Shown piece after piece: positions 1 through 11,014 of a stretch of 64,000 bases of DNA. The first letter of the stretch is position 1. Each line of letters opens with the position of its first letter. Below the pieces are notes generated by a model that saw nothing but the letters and a program-made list of their open reading frames with translations, searched no databases and had not been told where the DNA came from. The DNA comes from Evernia prunastri (taxonomy: Eukaryota; Ascomycota; Lecanoromycetes; Lecanorales; Parmeliaceae): NCBI GenBank assembly GCA_003184365.1, contig NKYR01000038.1:62001-126000 (forward strand). The letters run 5' to 3'. Both the position numbers and the translations under genes were made by a program.

Positions 1-219
1 TTCGCAAGTGCAGAATTGATTCACTCTTATCTTCCAACGTCTTTCGCAAAAAGTGAGGGAGATAGCTTAATAAAAGGCGTCCTAATCGTCCCAAACAAGA
101 GATCTGGTATGCCGATACTCCGGCAATTACGCAGGGTCATTCCAAGGCGGCCTGTCCTAGGATAACAATTCTCGCAAGTCTTCGGATCAGCCCATGGCTC
201 GTCATGTGTTTTGCAGTAC

Positions 220-949
220 CTAAGCTATATCCAAGCTGATATTCGTCGTTACTCCCGCCAAGGTGCCATTGAGCATAGATTGAACGCCAGGGGGATAAAT
301 CGCCTGTGAGGTGATCATATAGTTGTTCAGGATAGCCTCGAAAGGCGCTCCCATCTTGTAGATGTACAAAGCCATGGCCCCGTCACCTATAGGGTCTGCA
401 TGGAGCATCAGCTAATCCTATTCGTTGAACGTGGATAAGCCACCGGACCTGCAATGAAGATAACACCACCACCAAACTTCGCAGCCAGACATCTAGTGGA
501 CAGCTTGAGGGCGTTGCTCTCAACGAAAGACCACGTCGACACCGGCTCTGGATCGATGACCCTACCGGAACTAGTGGCGATGGACATCAAGGCGAAACGA
601 CAAGACTCTACCCAATGCAGTCTCATCAGTAGTGATCATTTGATCTATCGTAGAATCATCTCTACTGACTGTATCTCCAAAACTTTGGTAGCTGCTCCAT
701 TGGTGTATCCAGTTCGCTTGGGCATCGACTGAAAGGTGGCTCTAGGTACTGAGGTTCGACGAACTTACGGACCGCCGAAAGCTTGGTGGTCGGGTTCCTT
801 AAGAATGTGGCGTCTGGCATCGATAGCAAGGTTTCCGCACAGTCTTCGAGCTTTGGTCGGCCATAGACCCGACTATCGCATCTGAACTGGCTGAAACCGA
901 TTTGAGTAATGGCAAGACAAATCAAGATTAAGGATGTCCTGGACTTCAT
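220..949 (-). CDS. small secreted protein, paralogue of the adjacent divergent gene
   Basis: I do not recognise a named family. Three exons give about 210 aa: 949-666, 621-449 and 395-220, with introns of 44 and 53 bases. The protein starts with a hydrophobic signal peptide (MKSRTSLILICLAITQIGFS), so it is probably secreted. The mature part has a CDSRVYGRPKLEDC segment, then QLPKF, then an SCRFALM block, and it ends in a GAPFEAILN segment. Each block has a counterpart, in the same order, in the gene on the other strand at 1288-2044, which is how the exons were joined. The first intron (donor GTAGAG, acceptor GATGAG) is short and its donor was chosen for frame. The function is unknown; a cell-surface or host-interaction role would be a guess from size and secretion only. 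Confidence 0.62.
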
Positions 950-1287
950 GGCCCGATGACCGCAGTGAACACCGTGTATGACAGGAGTTTTTTGAGGGAA
1001 TTTGCAAGAGGGAAGCCAGCGGAGCATGTCTAGCTCCAGAAATGATCTCATAATCGCTTGCAGCTGCGATTCGTTAAGAGATGAGCGGCTACTCCTCAAA
1101 CATCTAGATTATCCGCCGTGGATACTGGCTATAAGAGCGCCGCATCCAGCGGATCAATTGTGTTTAGAGACTGCGGGATTGCGGTCCTGAAAGTTGTGGT
1201 CCCGAAAGCAAATACTGGTGGTAGTCCTCAAGCTGTTCAATTTCCAAGAGCTGGGTATCATTTTTGATACATGAATAATGCGCAGTT
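950..1287. promoter_or_regulatory. shared divergent intergenic region of the secreted-protein pair
   Basis: These 338 bases separate the start codons of two divergently transcribed paralogues, so both promoters must lie here. I see no convincing TATA box or long repeat. Shared regulation is inferred from geometry only. Confidence 0.4.
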
Positions 1288-2044
1288 ATGGGCTTTCTCC
1301 GAGGTTTTTACCCACTGATCCTGGTGCTCTTTTCCCTTCCTCCGTATACCAAAGCTTCCCAAGCCGCAATGTGTGACTCCTCCACCTATGGCAAACCTGA
1401 CAAGAGTGATTGCCGAACTCTCTTCGAGAAACTCACTAGCCCACAAAACCTCATGCCACGTTTCTTTGATGAGGAGCAACTGCGCGTGGACTCTGACAAT
1501 ACTTGGCCCGGAGTCACCAATGTCTTTGTGCAGCCTATCGTGCAGCTACCGAAGTTCTATGCAATGAGTATGTCAATATTGTGTGCGACAACACCTTGCT
1601 CGAGGGTCGTGATGATGACAGTCCACTGTATAGATACCTGCAACTTCGCGCTCATGCCATACACGAACCCTGCAACTCGTTTGGCCCGCCCCCTGGACAT
1701 TAGCAGCTGGGGTATCATAAAGTCCTACGGGAATTCGCTCATGGATGATTGTTTGGCTCAGAAGCCCACCGGTGGTGAGATCTTCATTAAAGAGAGTACG
1801 TATGCTTTCTGCTTCTTGTCATTGTTGTCCAGAGATTACTGCTCTCTAACTTGTGGCGCATGTCGAGCGCTGACGTCCAGGTACCTCCTTGAATCCAGTC
1901 CTGGTACTCTTCATGTGGGCTAGCGGTGCCAATTTTGAGAAAAAATTGAATCAATACGAGAATGACGTTGAATATTCTCCACAACTGTCGCTCGCGGAAC
2001 TTGGTGTGAATGGGACGGACGGTAATGACCTCAAGGTGACATAA
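1288..2044 (+). CDS. small secreted protein, paralogue of the upstream divergent gene
   Basis: Three exons, 1288-1567, 1622-1795 and 1881-2044, give about 205 aa. The N-terminus (residues 1-23, MGFLRGFYPLILVLFSLPPY onward) is a signal peptide. Conserved blocks shared with the gene at 949-220 are CDSSTYGKPDKSDC, QLPKF, TCNFALM, GGEIFI and GANFEKKLN near the C-terminus. The first intron (GTATGT...CAG, 54 bases) keeps frame and has no stop, so an intron-blind reading runs through it. Removing it joins YAM to IHCIDTC and restores the alignment with the paralogue. The second intron has donor GTACGT and acceptor GTCCAG. Function unknown. The inverted pair looks like a local gene duplication. Confidence 0.65.
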
Positions 2045-2299
2045 TAGGGTCTGAGGCTGCTGTCATTTGGGTAGCTACTGTTATGTTGACAATTCGGAGA
2101 GGAATGACGGCTCCGGATATCAACGCGTCACAACCTAATCAAAAAAAAAAAACATAAGCCGCTTATCAGCGTCTCTGGATGATCCACCGCGACTCAGCCC
2201 CAATTGACTTCGCTTGTACTGAGTACGACGTCAAATGGGAGTTGAAAGTGCTTTGGTATATACAATGCAAATCTTCAGACGGGAATCGTTATCACCTCT

Positions 2300-3235
2300 T
2301 CACCAAATCCTATTGTCCCCGGCCACTGCCCTTGATTTCGAGGCCTTTCGCACAGCCATTTTCCCAGTCCCTGGCGTCTTAAAGAAAAGACTAGGCCCAT
2401 GCCCTTCCGGTACCAAATGGCTCAGATATCCCCTATGGGCGGGATCCCGGTAGTACTCAATGTCCTTCCTGCTCGTAGGATCTGGCAGTCGGTTGTAGAA
2501 AGACTTTTTCCCGACCTCTTCACCCACTTTGATTTGTGATTGGAGGGAATTGACTGGGTCCATTTTTCCCTGCATTATTCTGCGCATTGCAAAGGGCGTA
2601 TAGTATCGAGTCGTCACGGAACCACCAGCAGCCTCAACAGCAGCTATTGCGTTGGCGGAAGCTCGTGATATGACGACATTCAGCGGAGCTTTCAGCTCTT
2701 CTGAGCCTTTTGCAAGTAGCTTTATACCATCTCTAACGTTCGCCACGCAGCGGGACTGGCGGAGCTCTTTGATTGTAATAGGCTTCGATGGGTCGAGGCG
2801 GCCCTGGTCTACCCAATCTTGTACCTTGGATAGATTGAGGGGCTTCATGTCCACGGAAAAACTGAAGTAGTAGACGTGGTCAGCAGATAAAGCTTCTAGG
2901 CACATTCGAATGACTCACTTGCTGAATTTGTGATCTCCCCGTTTCCCATGGACCACCTCATCTTTCGTCTGCCCTCCATTGAAACCTCGGGGTACCTTAC
3001 CATGCTGCTTTTGACCTTTGTGACCCCTTCCTGAGGTTTTGCCTTTGCCTGACGATGGACCACGTCCTCTTCTTATCCTCTTATGGAGTGCACTGGGGTT
3101 ATCTGCCAAGCTCGCAAGAATGTGAGCACCACGTTGTTGAGCGTAGACGAAAGGTAAGAGGAATGGTGCAATTTCTGTAGCTGGGCGAAAACCCGGTTGA
3201 CAGACTCGAAGTAGGTTGAAGAGCTTGGGTGACAT
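2300..3235 (-). CDS. mrpl10: mitochondrial large-subunit ribosomal protein uL15m (MRPL10 type)
   Basis: This is a structural protein of the mitochondrial 54S ribosomal subunit, of the bacterial L15 family. Two exons, 3235-2919 and 2861-2300, give 292 aa; the 57-base intron has donor GTGAGT and acceptor TTCAG. Exon 1 carries the basic, glycine-rich L15 signature (RRGRGPSSGKGKTSGRGHKG, then GFNGGQ). Exon 2 continues with the L15 body, including VNLS-like and ITIKEL segments and a basic GGSVTTRYY part. The chosen start MSPKLFNLLRVCQPGF gives an Arg-containing N-terminus suited to mitochondrial import; longer readings upstream lack that. It is head to head with the GT90 gene at 3526, with 290 bases between them. 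Family assignment is firm; the exact mature N-terminus is not known. Confidence 0.9.
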
Positions 3236-3525
3236 TGTAACGACAATGTTGGTGTTGATCAATGCGGGTAAACGCAATGATGTTTGGAGTGCAGTGAACT
3301 TGAAGCGTGAAGAGGCTCAACTCGGCAGAACTGCGGCTACGCGAGATTTTGGTCTATGTAGCATCAATTCGCCTGATTAAACCGTTAACACACCAACTTG
3401 TTCACCATTTGCGATGGATACTGGAAGCTCAAAATGGCCGCAAAAGTAATACACTGGCGCTCAGCGAATCTTTCGGCTGATCTGCCAGCAATGCGCTGGA
3501 GGCTTGGCATCAGACTTTCCTGAAC

Positions 3526-5370
3526 ATGGTGTCTCTTATAATCAAGCGGCGACTGTTCTACGCTTTCGCTGCACTTGCAGTGTTGGCTCTGATATCTAAC
3601 ATTGTCGTCTTCTCTGGCCTTTCAAGCGACTCAATCAAGGATCAATTGGGCGACATAAGGATACCAGGGAGACCCAAGAAACCATGGCACGCAGACGAAA
3701 AGCCCGACAGTCCACTGGAACCTGTCGATGCGCATCCCATTTCTCTGCTAATGCAGGAGGCTGATAAGAACTGGCGCAAGTATGAGGATGGCAGGTCTAC
3801 ATCATTCAAGCAGACTGTAAAGACATACAGGAGGAGGCACGGGCGACACCCTCCGCCAGGCTTCAGAGACTGGTACAAGTACGCTAGGAAGAGAAATGTT
3901 CACAACATTGACGATTTCGAACAAGTCATGGATGATATACGCCCATTTTGGGCTATTGAGCCAAAGGTCATCCGGAACCTAGCAGCCAATATGTGGAAGA
4001 AGACAGATGAAGGAGTCGCTTGCATTCACATTCGCAACCACGAGGTTGTCAAAGAGAGCAACGGATCATGGAGATCCGAAACGCTGATTACTTTGATTAA
4101 CAAATTCATCAAGTATCTGCCAGATATGGATATTGCTATTAACAGGTTAGACCAACCGCGCGTCGTGGTACCCTGGGAAGACATGCAAGACCTGCTCAAG
4201 AAGGAACAAGAAGCACGTCATACGCCTCCTGAGACCATCGACGAGTTTAGTACGACTCTGGAAGGTTTCTTGAATATGACGAATGAAGATGATGGTGCCC
4301 CATTAGAAGACGCTCAATGGTATTCGCACGCTGGCAAGCAGTACATGGAAGTCGCCAGCACTGCCTGCCCACCAGAATCACCTGCACGTCGTGACGGCGT
4401 CACTGCCCAAGAAGCTGAGCTCACATACAAAGACCGTCTCGGAGGTCTCATCACCAATTTCAATAAAACGTCGGATCTATGCGCCGTCGGCCCACAGATC
4501 CAGGATAAGCATGGCCTTCTCTATTCAAGCTCCTCCTTACTGGCCACAAAGCGACTAGTACCAATCTTCGGCGAATGTAAAGTTAACGTCAACAGTGACA
4601 TCCTCTTCCCAGCGAATATGTACTACAAGCACGATGAGAGGTACGACTATGATGATAAATCGGATTTGAATTGGGAAGACAAGAAAGATATCATTATCTG
4701 GCGTGGCGTTACGTCTGGAGGGACGCAGGTTGCGGACAATTGGCAACGAATGCATCGCCAACGTCTTGTGATGCAAATGAACAGCACGGAAATGGCAGGC
4801 AAAGAGGTCCGTATTCTGACGGAGCAACCGGAGAAGAAGGGCGAGTTCGAGAATTACAGGGAATTTCACCCCTCTCACTTTGCTGAACAGCACTCTGATG
4901 TCGGCTTCACGGAAACCTGGGGCTGTATTCCGGATTGCGCTTTTTACGAAAACGTCTGGACATTGAGACCCCAGATACCCATGGCAGAACAGTTTGAAAA
5001 CAAAATTCTGGTTGACGTTGACGGTCACTCCTTCTCTGGCCGCTGGATTGCATTCTTGCAGAGCAGGTCTCTACCCATCAAGGCAACAATCTTCCGCGAG
5101 TGGCACGATTCACGACTGTTCGCATGGCGGCATTTCGTTCCCATGGATAACCGATATGATGATGTCTACACATTGCTCACGTACTTCCTCGGGGTCGGCA
5201 CACCTCCGGATGAGCGAACGCTAGGGAGCGACGATGCAAATGGCAAGGCTTATGTGGCTAGACACGATACCGAAGGGAAGAGGATAGCAGATCAGGGGAG
5301 AGAGTGGGCCAAGAAGGTCTTGCGGAGAGATGACATTGAAGTAAGAGTCGCCACTTCAGTACTGGCATGA
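3526..5370 (+). CDS. GT90 / CAP10-like glycosyltransferase, type II membrane protein
   Basis: A single exon encodes 614 aa. Residues about 10-32 form one hydrophobic segment after a short basic N-terminus, the layout of a Golgi type II anchor. The catalytic region lies in the second half: an IIIWRGVTSGG segment, then ILVDVDGHSFSGRW followed by FREWHDSRLFAWRHFVPM, which matches the CAP10 signature (DxDGxxxSGRW). Fungal GT90 enzymes such as Cryptococcus Cap10 transfer sugars, often xylose, onto glycans. The substrate here cannot be read from sequence. The protein is complete, with the start just before the basic residues of the anchor. It shares its upstream region with uL15m. Confidence 0.9.
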   Translation: MVSLIIKRRLFYAFAALAVLALISNIVVFSGLSSDSIKDQLGDIRIPGRPKKPWHADEKPDSPLEPVDAHPISLLMQEADKNWRKYEDGRSTSFKQTVKTYRRRHGRHPPPGFRDWYKYARKRNVHNIDDFEQVMDDIRPFWAIEPKVIRNLAANMWKKTDEGVACIHIRNHEVVKESNGSWRSETLITLINKFIKYLPDMDIAINRLDQPRVVVPWEDMQDLLKKEQEARHTPPETIDEFSTTLEGFLNMTNEDDGAPLEDAQWYSHAGKQYMEVASTACPPESPARRDGVTAQEAELTYKDRLGGLITNFNKTSDLCAVGPQIQDKHGLLYSSSSLLATKRLVPIFGECKVNVNSDILFPANMYYKHDERYDYDDKSDLNWEDKKDIIIWRGVTSGGTQVADNWQRMHRQRLVMQMNSTEMAGKEVRILTEQPEKKGEFENYREFHPSHFAEQHSDVGFTETWGCIPDCAFYENVWTLRPQIPMAEQFENKILVDVDGHSFSGRWIAFLQSRSLPIKATIFREWHDSRLFAWRHFVPMDNRYDDVYTLLTYFLGVGTPPDERTLGSDDANGKAYVARHDTEGKRIADQGREWAKKVLRRDDIEVRVATSVLA

Positions 5371-6350
5371 CGCAAGTTGACGAAGTACAGATATACATGT
5401 TCAGGCTGCTGCTCGAATATGGCCGAATCATTGACGATAACCGCGATCGCATTGGCTATTCAGGAGATGGTAGCGAGCTGGACAACTACGATGGCGTTTC
5501 GCCTCTCGATCGAGGCACGCATCGTTGATTTACGGAGGAAATGGCCTGGGTCTTTTGTTGCAGGAACCATGCATGGTGAGACATGCCAGGCGTATGAATT
5601 TTGGAGGGTCACGGTCCGTCCAAGATACCCTATGGTTTGGCGTTATTTATTAAGGACGATGGATTTGCGGCCGTCTTGGGTGGCGTGTATTTGTTTTGTA
5701 TCATAAAAAAGCATCCGTAAGCTCGATTTACCACGTTGTCCTTGCTCAGAACGTGGCGTCTTGTGCCTTTAAGTAGTGGAACGTTCTCCGTGTCTTTTCT
5801 TGGCATACTTTATGCCAAGCTTTCGCTAGTCGGCTGATGAAACAATCAAGGTTCCTGAAACCCCCCGTTCAAGTTTACCGCAGCAGATTTCTTGAATGCT
5901 GGAAGCGACGACGACGATAATATGATCTTATGAACGCTCCTCAACGCTCTTTTCTTTAGTCATCATTTGCGGGCGCTGAATCTAGGACTCTGACGATCAG
6001 GAATAAGCAATTTCCTGCCAAGTCTTGCGCAGCAAGCAGCATCCCCACCAACCCCCTCTGGACGACACCATCATCTTTCGAATCGCGTAGGACGGCTCGA
6101 CGCCTTGACTTGCAGTACAGACCAAGTTTTCTGTTGCATCCCTTTCGAATGTTGGAGAACATATCGAAAGTCACTTCTTTGTCCGAAAACAAGCTAGCCC
6201 TAGAGCGCAGAGTTCACGAGAGGGAACAATGACACGACCGAACTTTATCAGAGCTGGTGAGAAGAACCCCTGGGACTGGAATTGTTACGAATAGATCACT
6301 TGTGACTGAGGCGAATGGTCGAGAGAATGGGAGTGTCACTGATTTGAGCA
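5371..6350. other. intergenic, no gene seen
   Basis: This stretch separates the GT90 gene from the Tea4-like gene. Short open frames on both strands have no coding-like composition or recognisable motif. It should hold the GT90 3' UTR and the Tea4 promoter and leader. Confidence 0.5.
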
Positions 6351-9300
6351 ATGGCAGACACGATTGATCTCCAAAATCAAAGTGCTCCTTCTGCGAAAGA
6401 TCATTCACGGCAACCAACTCGCCCAGGTGCTCTAGGTGGAGGCCCCCCAGCTCCTCACCAAGCGGATGCGCTCAAGCACGTTGAGCAAGAACTGTCGGAA
6501 CAGCATGGTCGCAGTCCGCGGGCTTCGCAAGATCTTTCCGGTAAAGAGCTACAGCTACTACATGAAGATGGCGATGGTTACGGTAGCAGCGACGGCATCG
6601 GCCAAGACTCCAATAATCTTTTGCGTAATGCAGGGATCAATGGCGCAGTGGAGGATGATGGCGGAGACGGAGACGGAGATGAGGGCATGGACGATGATTT
6701 GATGGACAAAATCTCTAGCTCTCCCTCAATTGGCGACGATGGTGGGTATCATTTACCTTTACCATTAATACGACCCAGCCCGGTCGCTTTCCTTCGTTCG
6801 AATTCTTCCCCCGCAGAGAAAGTATCATCGCCAAAATCCCCATTGGACAATTTCTCTTCTTCCCCCTTTTCTGAGACACCTACACATTTCCCTCTTTCGT
6901 TCCCGCCAAACGAGCTGGATCAAACCCCGTCCAAGGATCATCATCAGAAAGGTGGGTATACCAAGGATCGAGGAACGCTTCTTATCGTGGACGAGCTGGA
7001 TGCCGAGAGCCGGGATGGCGATAGCCTTCTTACAAGCGAACAGCGGGATAGCCGGTTTCAAGATGAGTTCGAAGACATGGAGGACTCCTACGACGCAGAC
7101 TTCGATCCCAATGATTTCCGCCATCTTCTGCTCCCGGCAGACGATCCTCTTCTGGACAATAGCTTTGATGACGCGCCGTTGTCGCCTTCTTCGACTGCCT
7201 CAAATGCCTCATCTGGTTCTTCCTCTCCAGCATCTATCACCTCCTGGGACGACAAAAAACCGGATACAAATGATGATGATACCGGAGATATTTCCTTTCT
7301 CGATGACCCTCGTTTTATCGACTCTGGATGGGGTGGAGAGTGCTTACGAGAAATAGAGGACATCGATTTCGAGTTCGTGTATGCACTACATACATTCGTC
7401 GCAACTGTCGAAGGCCAAGCAAACGCCACGAAGGGTGACACCATGGTGCTGCTCGACGACAGCAACAGCTACTGGTGGCTTGTACGGGTCGTCAAGGATA
7501 GCAGCATTGGTAATCTGGTTTGGTGCACTAAGTGATGTTCGCTAAAGATGTCTAGGTTATCTACCTGCGGAGCATATCGAAACGCCTTTGGAGCGTCTGG
7601 CGAGGCTAAACAAGCATAGGAATCTCGATGTAAGACTCTAAGCCTATGGTGCGACTTTCGTTGACCCTATATCTCCCTTTCTAGCTAGCTTCAACTATGC
7701 TTGGGGACGAGGAAGACAAAAGGACGGGAAACCCCCTGAACCCTCTTAAAAAAGCCATGAAAAGGCGTAATGCGAAGACCGTTCAATTCACGGCACCGTC
7801 TTACGTTGAGCCATCTGATGTCGAGTATTCCTCCGACGAAGAGGATGGTAACGGAGAATATGGGGCCCAGGAACATGATAGTACCGCTACCCAAAGCAAT
7901 GATCAGTCAAGTCAAGTCGAGGAAGGCGTGGTCCACGAGTCACTCAAACCTAGAGGTCAAGCTCGAGACGCTAGACAAAATGGAGAGCCTTTAGTATCTC
8001 AAAACCTTCGCAGTGGAGGAATTGATCAAGGTAACGCTCCAGATGCGGCTCCAACAAATGATGAAATGTTCGACGGAGGTGAATATAGCCAGCTGAAACC
8101 TCATCGTTGCCATTGACTGACCTTTGCAGACAACGGTACCGCCATCACGTCAAGGAAAGGGACCGTGCGCAACACCGATTCGTTCTTCAAAGATGACGGG
8201 GTGGAAACCCGAAAGATCAATCTTACGCCCAGCCTTTTGCGGGATGATTCGAATGGATCCGTCCTGAAATCAAGCGAAGCCAAAGATGTAAGTGGTTGTT
8301 GTCGCAGTAACGAGGACATTACTGATGTAATCTGAATCAGCTCAAGACCAAGACAAGCCTTGATTCTCTTGAAAAAGACCCCCCTCCCGAAAAAGGCAAG
8401 GAAGACAAGAAGCGCAAAGAGAAGAGAGGCATGCTGGGTGGCATGTTCAAACGGAAAGACAAAAAGGGCAAAGCCGATGACAAGGAATTCGAAGATAACA
8501 AGAAATCATCGAACGAGCTGGCAAGGCAGGCATTATCACCCCCGTCAAGACTGTCACCACAGCCAAAAGAATCCATGGAATCATTGACCCAAGAGACACA
8601 AGCTGTCAAAGCCGCTTCACCACAACAAAGGCAGACCGGCAAGTTACAGAAGACTCCACCCGCGAAACTGTCTCCAAATCCATCATATTCTCAAAGAGAA
8701 GCAGTCAGCCAGAAACCGACTTTTACGGAACAGCAAAACTCTTTTATTCCTGAACAACAGAATACATATATCCCCGAACAGCAGAACAATTTCATTCCAG
8801 AACCAAGCCGGGCGCCGCCCGCTTTCTCCGAGTCGAATGAATCCATGCGCATGGTCCAGACCGAGCCAGATCTGATACCAGAGGACAGGAGCCCGGCTTT
8901 GAATTCCAACCCTCCACTGACCACACGTGAAACACCTATGCACTCAGGGTCGCCAAGAGATGCGAGGCCTGGAGTGTTCTCGCCCGTCAGGGACGAGGAA
9001 CCAACGCAGTCAGGGTCACCAAGAGATGCCTCGCGTGGAATATACTCATCTGTCAGGAATGAGGAACCAATTCAGTCAGGATCACCAAAAGACGTTAGAC
9101 GTGGGATGTTTTCACCCGTTCGAGACGAAGAAAGCGTGCAATCTCAATCACCGAAGGACGCCAGACGCGGGATGTTTTCGCCTATTAAAGATGTTCTCAA
9201 ATCCTCAACTGCCGAACCAAAGCCAGAGAAAGTCAGAAAAGCCAAGCACCGTATGCACATGGACGACTTCGACTCTTCCTCCGAAGGTGAGCAGGCTGAA

Positions 9301-9876
9301 AGCTTGTCCGAACGTCCCTCGTATGAAGAACCAGACTCCCACCTGTCTATCGCTCAGGACGCTCAACATGAGAACCACGAATCCCAAGCTCCAACATTCC
9401 CCCACGTTGAACCATCCCGTGAGATAGCTGGAGAACGGCTGTCGGAATCCCCTGTTGAGGTTCTTGCACCTCAAGAACATTACCGCAGCCCTCAGCCTCC
9501 TCAACTCATGGTGGACACCTCCTCGCAAGAAGACCCATCCACCTCTCCTGTATCTCCTATCTCGTCACCCGAACTCATCGAAGCACCTAACGAGAATATC
9601 AACCGTGAAGAGACTCCAGCGTCCACTGCACAGTCATCGACGCCTACATGGAGCGACGCCAGTCTGAGAGCCTATCTTGAGGATGATAGCGATATCAGGG
9701 ATTTACTTATTGTAGTTCACGACAAAAGCCAGATCAAGCCAGTGGGCCGGGATCATCCGGTAGTGAAGAATTTGTTCAAAGAAGAAAACAGGAAGCTGGG
9801 AGAGATCTCGAATCGACTCGACGGGTTGCTGGGCGACTATTTGGCGAGGAAACAGCAACGAACGGCGGTGCGGTGA
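6351..9876 (+). CDS. Tea4/Bud14-type SH3-domain polarity protein
   Basis: Five exons, 6351-7509, 7556-7629, 7685-8078, 8130-8287 and 8341-9876, give about 1106 aa. The SH3 domain is at roughly residues 343-412 and spans the first intron: ALHTFVATVEGQ and NSYWWLVRVV in exon 1, GYLPAEHIETP in exon 2. It is followed by the conserved ERLARLNKHRNLD and VQFTAPSYVEPSDVEYSSDE segments that mark Tea4/Bud14 proteins. Members (S. pombe Tea4, Aspergillus TeaC, yeast Bud14) sit at cell tips, link microtubule markers to formins and bind PP1 phosphatase. The N-terminal third is acidic and low-complexity. The C-terminal half is disordered, with two repeat arrays, and ends in a conserved IKPVGRDHPVVKNLFKEE segment. 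All joins keep frame. Confidence 0.88.
8725..8805 (+). repeat. QQN-[ST]FIPE short tandem repeat inside the Tea4-like gene
   Basis: Three imperfect copies encode EQQNSFIPE, EQQNTYIPE and EQQNNFIPE in tandem, in the disordered region after the SH3 domain. This is in-frame coding repeat DNA and is likely variable in copy number. Confidence 0.8.
8938..9195 (+). repeat. four-copy tandem repeat of about 21 aa in the Tea4-like gene
   Basis: Four consecutive units share the pattern Q-S-x-S-P-[RK]-D-[AV]-x-[RP]-G-[MVI]-[FY]-S-[PS]-[VI]-[RK]-[DN]. The units carry SP and basic residues, so they are candidate phosphorylation sites; that is an inference. The copies have diverged enough that the array is not recent. 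Confidence 0.8.
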
Positions 9877-10574
9877 CCTTGTGGATTCCTGCAGCATACG
9901 TTTCATATTGCGATGTTCTGATCTCTTAGCAAACGGCCGTTCAAGGTGCGAGAAATAATGACCATGATGGACGGACTGGAATTTCTGGCCTTATTTGAAT
10001 TGCTGGAGCATTGCCTTGCGGGAACTGTAACGTTCACGCTCTACTGTACTAGCAAAGGGTTGGCTTTCACTCCCGGTTTTTTTTCACTGAACATACAGTA
10101 TTGGGAAGATCTAGCTTGTGGCCACGACGTGTATATAGCCAAAGCAAGGATCCGCAAATAACGAAGAGCAATACACTTCAGAACATCGTCTCCCAGCTGA
10201 CCTGTCAGGAAAGGCGCCGTCATACCACTACCATCCTTTGGAGCTTGAACGATAACCAAGCTCGAAATGAAAGGCTTTTCATTTCACCATTCTCGCTTGA
10301 AGCACCGTCTGGACTGAAAGGAAGGTTAGATTGCCAGATAATCATTACATACATACACAGTGCCAATCTGACGCCCTAAGATCTCCCCAGCGACAAACTT
10401 CAATATAACGCCCCAGCAAAGAAAATCTCAACCAGCGAGGACACCGTGACCTCACGAACCGCGCAGTTTACCTCCACATCCACTACAACCTCATACACTT
10501 AAACACCTCGCTCACCCCAACTCCACCCCTCCACCCCCCCATATCCCCCCTACCCACACAACACACACAGCCGC
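9877..10574. other. intergenic between convergent genes, no gene seen
   Basis: The Tea4-like gene and the small GPI protein gene end facing each other here, so both 3' UTRs are expected. The right part (about 10490-10574) is C-rich on the plus strand. No coding signal. Confidence 0.5.
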
Positions 10575-11014
10575 TCACAGCAACCCCCCCACAATCAGCC
10601 CCGCAGCCCCCACCGCCAGCGCCCTCGCATTCACCTCCCCCGTGGCCCTAGGCGCGGCCCCCGCCTTGCTCGACGCAGACGTCATGCTCGACGTCACGCC
10701 CACGCTGCCCGCCGCCACGACGGGGTTCGCGCCGCCCCCGCCTCCGCCCGCCGCGCCGCCTTCGCCGCCGGACTGGCCCCCGGCTTCCGCGGGCACCGTG
10801 GATGTGACGGCCGAGGAGGCGGAGCTGGTGGTGCTGGAGCTTGCTTGGCGGGGGTGGAGGGCGAGGTCGAGGGGGAGGAGGATGGGCTGGGGGCGGTTAG
10901 TGGTTTTGTGGTTGGGAGGGTGGAGGATGGGAGGCTTACGTCGGAGGTGGCGGTGGTGGTTAGGGAGAGGAGGTAGTAGAGGAGGAGGGCGGTGGTTGAG
11001 GGGCGGAGATGCAT
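10575..11014 (-). CDS. small Ser/Ala/Gly-rich GPI-anchored surface protein
   Basis: Two exons, 11014-10940 and 10886-10575, give about 128 aa. Exon 1 is a 25-residue signal peptide (MHLRPSTTALLLYYLLSL...). The 53-base intron has donor GTAAGC, branch point CTAAC and acceptor CCCAG. Exon 2 gives a Ser-rich stretch (SSSTTSSASSAV), a Gly/Ala-rich middle, and a C-terminal hydrophobic tail (ALAVGAAGLIVGGLL) after small residues, which is the layout of a GPI-anchor signal. With so little globular sequence this is probably a cell-wall or plasma-membrane mannoprotein-like product. The codons are extremely GC-rich. The intron was inferred from frame: without it the signal peptide and the GPI tail lie in different frames. 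Confidence 0.6.
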
